Part shown: piece after piece, positions 14,730 through 20,039 of the stretch | Layout: every line of letters starts with the position of its first letter | Position numbering within the stretch: position 1 is the first letter of the stretch | Source of the DNA: an uncultured Faecalicatena sp. | Lineage (GTDB): Bacteria; Bacillota; Clostridia; Lachnospirales; Lachnospiraceae | DNA length: 20,039 bases | Assembly (NCBI GenBank): GCA_902489075.1 | Contig: CABTYO010000035.1 | Location: 1 to 20,039 of the forward strand | Direction: 5' to 3' | The notes under the pieces: generated by a model | Database searches by the model: none | What the model saw: only the letters and a program-made list of their open reading frames with translations | What the model was told of the DNA's origin: nothing | Translations under genes and position numbers: made by a program

Positions 14730-17525
14730 ATGAAGTGGAAAAAAGGAGCATATTTGCTGACAGCACTGGCATTAAGCATTTCCAATGTCAGCTATGCCAG
14801 GGAAGCCGGGGATACACTGGATACATATGAAGACACAGGACAGGAAGGCATCACGGAACCGGGACAGAATACACAGCCAAACGGGGACGGGGCTTCCGGG
14901 GAGGAACCGGGCGGGCCAGTAGAAGAGTCACAGCAAGAGTCACAGACGACAGAGGACCTTGCTCAGTCGGACGGTTCACAGCCGGGTGGGACACAGCAGG
15001 ACGAAAGCTCACAGGGTCAGACAGAACAGAACCAGACCGGACAGGATCAGTCACAGCAGAATCAGGAAAATCTGCAGACAGAAGAAAACGAGTCTCGGGA
15101 GCAGTCACAGCAGGATGAGAATTCTGACGGTTATGTGATCTGGGGAAGGGGACGCGGCATCACCCCGTCAACTTTAAAAAGTGACAATGACCGTTTTGCC
15201 CCGATCTCTTCCGGGCTGAGTGTTGTGAACATGGATGGAGCATTGAAAAGCAAGCTGGATTCCTATGTGGGACAGAAGGATATCGAGGGAGATTTCGGAA
15301 GCCTTGTGAATCAGGGACAGATCAAAGGTACATCCACTGCCTTTTACGAGTACGAAAAGGGGATGGTAGTTACCTCGCAGCACGGAACTTTTTCTATCGA
15401 ACTGCCGATGCTGAATACATTTCTTGCAGGCGGCGGTCTGGAGGGAACCGGAGCACCTCTGGCAGAACAGACCGCCGAGGATGGCCGGATCCGGCAGAAG
15501 TTTGAAAAGGGTACCTTATCCTGTGCAGTGAAGACCAATCCGGATACATTAGCGGTACGCCGGGGCAATACCTACTATTTTAAGAATACACTGGGAGACG
15601 GCCAGGCGGATAAAGTGGTACAGTACGGCAGAAGCAGTGATACGGTCCTGGTTGGTGACTGGGATGGCGACGGACAGGACACCCTCTGTGTCAGGAGAGG
15701 AAATACGTATTATTTTAAAAACAGTATGACGGGAGGCGAGGCCGATTCCGTTGCAGTATATGGCCGCTCAGCCGATGATGTTCTGGTTGGCGACTGGGAC
15801 GGAGACGGGCGTGATACCCTCTGCGTCAGAAGAGGAAATGTCTATTACTTCAAGAACGATATCTCAGGAGGGACTGCAGATGCAGAGATCCCTTACGGCA
15901 GGCGTACAGATGATGTCCTGATCGGCGACTGGGATGCAGACGGACTGGATACCTTAAGTGTCCGCCGGGGGAATATCTATTACTTTAAGAACAGCATCAC
16001 CGCAGGAGCCGCAGATGCAGAGATTACATATGGAAGAAAAGCAGATAAGGTGCTTGTGGGTGACTGGAATGGAGATAGAAAAGATACCCTGTGCGTCCGC
16101 CGGGGCAACACCTATTACATTAAGAACAGTATTGAGAATGGAACTGCAGACCAGACGGTCTATTATGGAAGGTCAAATGATATGACCTATGCAGGGAAGT
16201 GGGCATCGGGCGCGAAGGAAGAGGTGCCGGCCGCTCAAAACCTGAGTTTTAACCAGTCTCATGGTTTTTCCTACAGTCAGCTGACCCAGGCATTTGCAGG
16301 GAACAGTGTCAATGCGGCATCGTTTCGGAAGAGTGCAATCACAACGTATATAGATGGAAACGGGAGTGAGATTCAATACTGTGCTTATTATGATTCCTAT
16401 GGTACAATCGTTCTGGCTAAAAGAGTGAATGAAGGGCAGTGGGTATATCAGTGGACCGATTTTACCGGAGACTTTGCGGATGCACATAATGTGACGTCCC
16501 TTGCAGTAGACGGGGCAGGATATCTTCATATGGCATGGAGCGAGCACTCCGGCCAGCTGATGTATGCAAGATCGGTATCACCAGGCTCCATGACAATGGA
16601 AGAAGCGCAGATGATCGGGAATCTGGAGGAGCGGGTAACGTATCCGGAGTTTTACGTACAGCCCTCAGGGGATCTGTTTTTCTTATATCGAAACGGAACC
16701 TCCGGCAATGGAAATATCGTGTTGAACAGATACAGTACAGCATCAGGTACCTGGCAGCGCGTACAGGATAATCTGATTTCAGGAGAAGGAAAGGTCTCCC
16801 CATACTGGCAGGCCTGCGTTGATTCCGTAGGAAGGCTGCATATCTCATGGGTGTGGAGAGAGACAGGCAATGTTGTGACCAACTACAATATGTCTTATGC
16901 AGTCTCAACAGATGCATCGGGAACCACCTTCGTAAGTTCGTCGGGTGGACAGCAGAATCTTCCGATTACAGAAGCTACCGGAGAGGTAATCTGCAGGATT
17001 CCGAAGAACAGTTCCCTGATCAATCAGACTTCCATGACAGTGGACGGTGAGAATAAGCCTTATATCATTTCTTACTGGCGCGTAGACGGTGTGGTTCAGT
17101 ACAATGTGGTTCGCTTTACAGGAGAAAAGTGGATCATATATAATACGGATATCCGGACAACAGATTTTGACCTGGCCGGACTGGGAACCAGACAGCTGCC
17201 GTGTGCAAGGCCTCAGATCCTGGTAGACGGAATTGGTGATGATGCGGATATACATGTGTTGTTTCGGGATGACGAGAGGGGCGGAAGAGCCTCCATTGCA
17301 AAATTAAAAGTGCAGGGTACAGAGATTATCACAGAGAAAATGATTGATCTGACGGATTCTTCCATGGAAGAGTGGGAGCCAAACTTCGACATTGCTCTGT
17401 GGAACCAGAAGAGAAAACTTCATATATTCCTGCAGAAGGAATATTTTAACCCGGATGGAGCAGGAAAACGCAATGATGTGGAAAATATTTACGTAGTAAA
17501 TGCGACATCATTTTTGAATGAATAA
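14730..17525 (+). CDS. Secreted protein with 45-residue repeats and BNR_4-type beta-propeller
   Basis: A 931-residue exported protein. Residues 1-23 are a signal peptide (MKWKKGAYLLTALALS, probable cleavage after SYA). Residues 24 to about 140 form a low-complexity Gln/Glu/Ser/Thr/Gly linker, and about 145-270 an unassigned domain. Residues 272-496 are five 45-residue repeats (DTLxVRRGNxYYFKN...YGR...VLVGDWDGDG). From about 505 to the end is a domain resembling the BNR_4 family, the fold of PL24/PL25 ulvan lyases and relatives: DAHNVTSLAVD, GYLHMAWSEHS, RVTYPEF, NGTSGNGNIVLNRY. Candidate active-site residues are His586, His600, Arg635 and Tyr638. No sortase signal or membrane anchor is seen. 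No good ribosome site is close: AGAAGGGA is 14 bases upstream. The substrate is unknown, probably a glycan. Confidence 0.8.
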   Translation: MKWKKGAYLLTALALSISNVSYAREAGDTLDTYEDTGQEGITEPGQNTQPNGDGASGEEPGGPVEESQQESQTTEDLAQSDGSQPGGTQQDESSQGQTEQNQTGQDQSQQNQENLQTEENESREQSQQDENSDGYVIWGRGRGITPSTLKSDNDRFAPISSGLSVVNMDGALKSKLDSYVGQKDIEGDFGSLVNQGQIKGTSTAFYEYEKGMVVTSQHGTFSIELPMLNTFLAGGGLEGTGAPLAEQTAEDGRIRQKFEKGTLSCAVKTNPDTLAVRRGNTYYFKNTLGDGQADKVVQYGRSSDTVLVGDWDGDGQDTLCVRRGNTYYFKNSMTGGEADSVAVYGRSADDVLVGDWDGDGRDTLCVRRGNVYYFKNDISGGTADAEIPYGRRTDDVLIGDWDADGLDTLSVRRGNIYYFKNSITAGAADAEITYGRKADKVLVGDWNGDRKDTLCVRRGNTYYIKNSIENGTADQTVYYGRSNDMTYAGKWASGAKEEVPAAQNLSFNQSHGFSYSQLTQAFAGNSVNAASFRKSAITTYIDGNGSEIQYCAYYDSYGTIVLAKRVNEGQWVYQWTDFTGDFADAHNVTSLAVDGAGYLHMAWSEHSGQLMYARSVSPGSMTMEEAQMIGNLEERVTYPEFYVQPSGDLFFLYRNGTSGNGNIVLNRYSTASGTWQRVQDNLISGEGKVSPYWQACVDSVGRLHISWVWRETGNVVTNYNMSYAVSTDASGTTFVSSSGGQQNLPITEATGEVICRIPKNSSLINQTSMTVDGENKPYIISYWRVDGVVQYNVVRFTGEKWIIYNTDIRTTDFDLAGLGTRQLPCARPQILVDGIGDDADIHVLFRDDERGGRASIAKLKVQGTEIITEKMIDLTDSSMEEWEPNFDIALWNQKRKLHIFLQKEYFNPDGAGKRNDVENIYVVNATSFLNE
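15543..16217 (+). repeat. Five 135-bp (45-residue) coding repeats, first array
   Basis: Units start at 15543, 15678, 15813, 15948 and 16083, with no insertions between them. Each encodes DTLxVRRGNxYYxKN, a Gly/Ala/Asp turn, YGR, and GDWDGDG, an Asp-rich loop resembling calcium-binding FG-GAP/VCBS-type repeats. The fifth is a degenerate end unit (MTYAGKWASG in place of VLVGDWDGDG). Confidence 0.9.
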
Positions 17526-17542
17526 ATACTTAAAAATAGATT
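17514..17542 (+). promoter_or_regulatory. Weak candidate promoter before the glucosaminidase gene
   Basis: TTGAAT (17514-17519) and TAGATT (17537-17542) are 17 bases apart, each matching consensus at four of six positions. No terminator separates the two secreted-protein genes, so read-through from the upstream gene is equally possible. Confidence 0.25.
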
Positions 17543-17591
17543 ACAAAAAGCAGTGAAACAGACGTGAAAGGACAAAAGAAAGGGTGAGGAA

Positions 17592-20039
17592 ATGAAAAAA
17601 CGAATTTTAGCAATTGGGTTGAGTATCTGTCTGAGTTTTGGAACGTTTTCCACATTAGGGCTTCAGACATACGCAGAAGAAGGAAACGGTACAACCGTTC
17701 AGAATGAGGCACAGGTCACAGGAAATACTGCCGATGATACAGCATCAGGTGATATGGCCGGAAATCCGGGTGCAGGAGTCACGGATGAGGCGGCACCGGA
17801 GGGTGGTACCAATGTCACCGACCCGTCAGATGTACCAGCAGACCAGACAACCGGTCAGACAACAGATCAGCAGGAAAACTCAGCAGAGAACCAGGCGGAA
17901 GATGAAAAGGCCGCTCAGGAGGATGCACAGAAAGCACTTGAGGATCAGGAAAATGCGGATGCGGCACAGGATACTGAATATACTCCGGTAGAAATCGAGT
18001 GTATGGATGAAGAGGGAAATATTTTCTATGTCACAGATGATGTCTCACCAGTGGTGAAATCTGTGGAATACAGGTCAGCACGCGCCAATGGGGACAAGAT
18101 TGTCAACCTGAGGGCAAAGAAGAATGGGACTGCTGTAAGTGCTAATGCGACCATGGATTACAAAGAGTATAAGACCGGCGAGGCTGGATATTTAAATGGA
18201 GCATCGGGAGCAGATGCCGCATATCTGGGAACGCAGGACGGAAACGTCAGGTTTATGATCAGCGGCGTGATCGGAGAAGTAAAAGAATCCGAAGTGCAGG
18301 TAATTAACAGAACGGATAAACTGAATGTCAGCAGCTATTATACAAACGGAACCTATTTATATCATAAAGTCAGCCTGAATCTGAACTCTAATTTATCAAG
18401 TGCAATAAATGTAGGGCTGCGTCCGTCCTATATGTCAACAGGTACTACATATTACAGTTATGATGGCCACTATTTTTATACAGACTATTCTGTGATGCTG
18501 GATGATTACAGAAATAATACAAGAAAGCAGTCCGTCAATTCATCAGCACCGTACTACAATTATTATCAGTATCTGCCGTTGAGGAGTACAACGACATATT
18601 CTGCATCCCGTCTGACCAGCATGATTAATGCAAAGACGGAGAGTTATTCCAAAATGAGAAATCTGGGGGACAGCCTGGTTTCGAATCAGAATAAATATGG
18701 TGTCAATGCATTATTAATGGCAGGCCTGGCTGCAAACGAAAGTGCATGGGGAAAGAGTAAGATTGCACTGGAAAAAAACAATCTTTTCGGGATAAATGCG
18801 GTTGATTCATCTCCCGGACAAAGTGCCAACTATTTTACAAGTCCAAGTGTTTGTGTTAGGGACTTTGCAAATGAGCTTTTGTCCAAAGGATTTCTTAATC
18901 CAAAAGACTGGAGATATTATGGCAGTTTCTTGGGCAATAAAGCAAGTGGAATGAATGTGAAATATGCCTCCGATCCATACTGGGGTGAGAAAGCCGCAGC
19001 CTGTGCACTGCTTTTGGATGCAGACGGGGCAGACAGGAATAAATATACGATTGGTATTAAGGATGTAAACGGAATCGACCATACAGATATGAATGTCAGT
19101 AAAGACAGCAATGCATCTTCCAAAAGCCTTTTTACAACAGGAAGTCAGACAACTCAGGCATTCCTGCTTTTAGGTGAGGAAAATGGATTCTATAAGGTTC
19201 AGAGTGATCCGGTACTTAACAGTGGCAGGACAGAGATTAACTCAAAATCAGGAGAATATAACTTCTCCTCCATGTACTTATACGTAAGCAAAGATTATGT
19301 AACAAAAGCAGCCGGCAATGGAGATTATGCGGCACCGCAGGCTTCTGACACCTCCGCGGAAGAGATTCCGAATGCTGATACGCTGGCTGTCAGAAGAGGG
19401 AACACCTACTATTTCAAATACAGCCTGTCAAACGGAGAGGCTGACCTGACGATTCCTTATGGAAAAGCTAGTGATGACGTTCTCATAGGAGACTGGGATG
19501 GAGACGGAGTGGACACCTTATGTGTACGCCGTGGAAATGTATATTACTTTAAGAACAGCTTGGAATCAGGAGAAGCAGATCAGGTCGTATATTATGGAAG
19601 AAGAAACGATGACGTTCTCGTCGGAGACTGGAATGGAGACGGCAAAGACACTCTGTGCGTGCGCCGTGGAAACACGTACTATATCAAGAACAGCATTGCA
19701 GACGGCGAGGCAGATGTAACTGTTCCATACGGCAGATCTACTGATATTGTATTAGTAGGCGACTGGGATAAGAACGGAACAGACACCTTATGTGTACGCC
19801 GTGGTAATTACTATTATTTCAAAAATGACCTTCAGAGCGGGGAAGCAGAAGCGGTGATTCCATACGGCAGATCCTCTGATATCGTCATGGCAGGAGACTG
19901 GGACGGAGACGGAGCAGATACCTTATGTGTAAGAAGAGGAAATAACTACTACATGAAGAACAGCATTGATGGCGGCGAGGCGGATTCCGTGATCGCTTAC
20001 GGCAGAGCAAATGACATCACTTATGTAGGATGCTGGAAA
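17592..20039 (+). CDS. Secreted GH73-type glucosaminidase with 45-residue repeats (3' end outside window)
   Basis: The frame runs from ATG 17592 to the window edge without a stop (816 residues seen). Residues 1-28 are a signal peptide (MKKRILAIGLSICLSF, probable cut after TYA). An acidic Asp/Gln/Thr-rich linker runs to about 130, followed by an unassigned region. A glucosaminidase domain (about 345-475) resembles GH73 peptidoglycan endo-N-acetylglucosaminidases: AGLAANESAWGKSKIALEKN with probable catalytic Glu383, then NNLFGINAVD and DPYWGEKAAA. A possible SH3-like segment (FYKVQSDPVL to MYLYVSKDYV) precedes five repeats from residue 596. The last repeat has the DITYVGxW end form seen in the upstream gene, so the protein probably stops soon after the window. 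GGGTGAGGA lies just before the start. The likely role is cell-wall remodelling. Confidence 0.87.
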   Translation, partial: MKKRILAIGLSICLSFGTFSTLGLQTYAEEGNGTTVQNEAQVTGNTADDTASGDMAGNPGAGVTDEAAPEGGTNVTDPSDVPADQTTGQTTDQQENSAENQAEDEKAAQEDAQKALEDQENADAAQDTEYTPVEIECMDEEGNIFYVTDDVSPVVKSVEYRSARANGDKIVNLRAKKNGTAVSANATMDYKEYKTGEAGYLNGASGADAAYLGTQDGNVRFMISGVIGEVKESEVQVINRTDKLNVSSYYTNGTYLYHKVSLNLNSNLSSAINVGLRPSYMSTGTTYYSYDGHYFYTDYSVMLDDYRNNTRKQSVNSSAPYYNYYQYLPLRSTTTYSASRLTSMINAKTESYSKMRNLGDSLVSNQNKYGVNALLMAGLAANESAWGKSKIALEKNNLFGINAVDSSPGQSANYFTSPSVCVRDFANELLSKGFLNPKDWRYYGSFLGNKASGMNVKYASDPYWGEKAAACALLLDADGADRNKYTIGIKDVNGIDHTDMNVSKDSNASSKSLFTTGSQTTQAFLLLGEENGFYKVQSDPVLNSGRTEINSKSGEYNFSSMYLYVSKDYVTKAAGNGDYAAPQASDTSAEEIPNADTLAVRRGNTYYFKYSLSNGEADLTIPYGKASDDVLIGDWDGDGVDTLCVRRGNVYYFKNSLESGEADQVVYYGRRNDDVLVGDWNGDGKDTLCVRRGNTYYIKNSIADGEADVTVPYGRSTDIVLVGDWDKNGTDTLCVRRGNYYYFKNDLQSGEAEAVIPYGRSSDIVMAGDWDGDGADTLCVRRGNNYYMKNSIDGGEADSVIAYGRANDITYVGCWK
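19377..20039 (+). repeat. Five 135-bp coding repeats, second array (last unit cut by window end)
   Basis: Units start at 19377, 19512, 19647, 19782 and 19917; the fifth has 123 of 135 bases. The protein pattern is the same as in the array at 15543-16217. Units 2 and 4 share an identical 23-base start (19512-19534 and 19782-19804), while the two genes differ more at the DNA level. Confidence 0.9.

Noticed and set aside
15543..16217. Regular 135-bp direct repeats as a possible CRISPR or satellite
   Set aside because: The repeats are in-frame coding units with codon-level divergence and no spacers, so they are a protein repeat.
17704..17991. 95-codon + frame rich in Arg, Gln and Met
   Set aside because: It is an out-of-frame reading of the low-complexity linker of the glucosaminidase gene, not a basic peptide gene.

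Overview
The window looks like a chromosomal segment from a Gram-positive, anaerobic Clostridia member, most likely a gut Lachnospiraceae. This is inferred from the gene families: a uvrBA pair, a stand-alone mreB, recD2, a comF-type gene, a cdaA-cdaR c-di-AMP locus followed by a clostridial-type HPr, and large secreted enzymes with VRRGN / DWDGDG repeats. Base composition is moderate, with AG-rich ribosome binding sites. Every gene I accept lies on the + strand. I see no rRNA, tRNA, CRISPR array, insertion sequence or phage gene.

Layout. Positions 1-102 are the 3' end of an unidentified gene, followed by a strong intrinsic terminator. Positions 203-5183 hold a promoter and the uvrB-uvrA excision-repair operon; a LexA-box-like sequence lies upstream, inside the terminator hairpin. 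Positions 5184-5529 are a 346-base intergenic region with a candidate promoter, then mreB without mreC or mreD. Positions 6674-9561 hold recD2 (GTG start) and a comF-like phosphoribosyltransferase gene that has no ordinary start codon. A good extended -10 promoter in the comF 3' end leads into a probable operon at 9624-14625: two unrecognised membrane proteins, the diadenylate cyclase gene cdaA, its partner cdaR (overlapping by 14 bases), an HPr gene and a nucleotidyltransferase gene. It closes with a strong terminator. Positions 14730-20039 carry two large secreted proteins. One has a BNR_4-type beta-propeller. The other has a GH73 glucosaminidase domain and runs off the window. Both carry five copies of the same 45-residue repeat.

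How the genes fit together. The first half is housekeeping DNA repair and cell-shape functions. The middle operon links c-di-AMP synthesis (CdaA with the extracellular-facing regulator CdaR) to two conserved-looking but unknown membrane proteins and to a PTS phosphocarrier and a sugar nucleotidyltransferase. The last two genes form an accessory extracellular module, probably acting on the cell wall or on host or dietary glycans through a shared surface repeat domain.

Most interesting items: the non-AUG start of comF, the unknown membrane-protein pair in the c-di-AMP operon, the shared repeat arrays in neighbouring secreted enzymes, and the LexA-like site inside the terminator. No clearly new defence or mobile system is visible.
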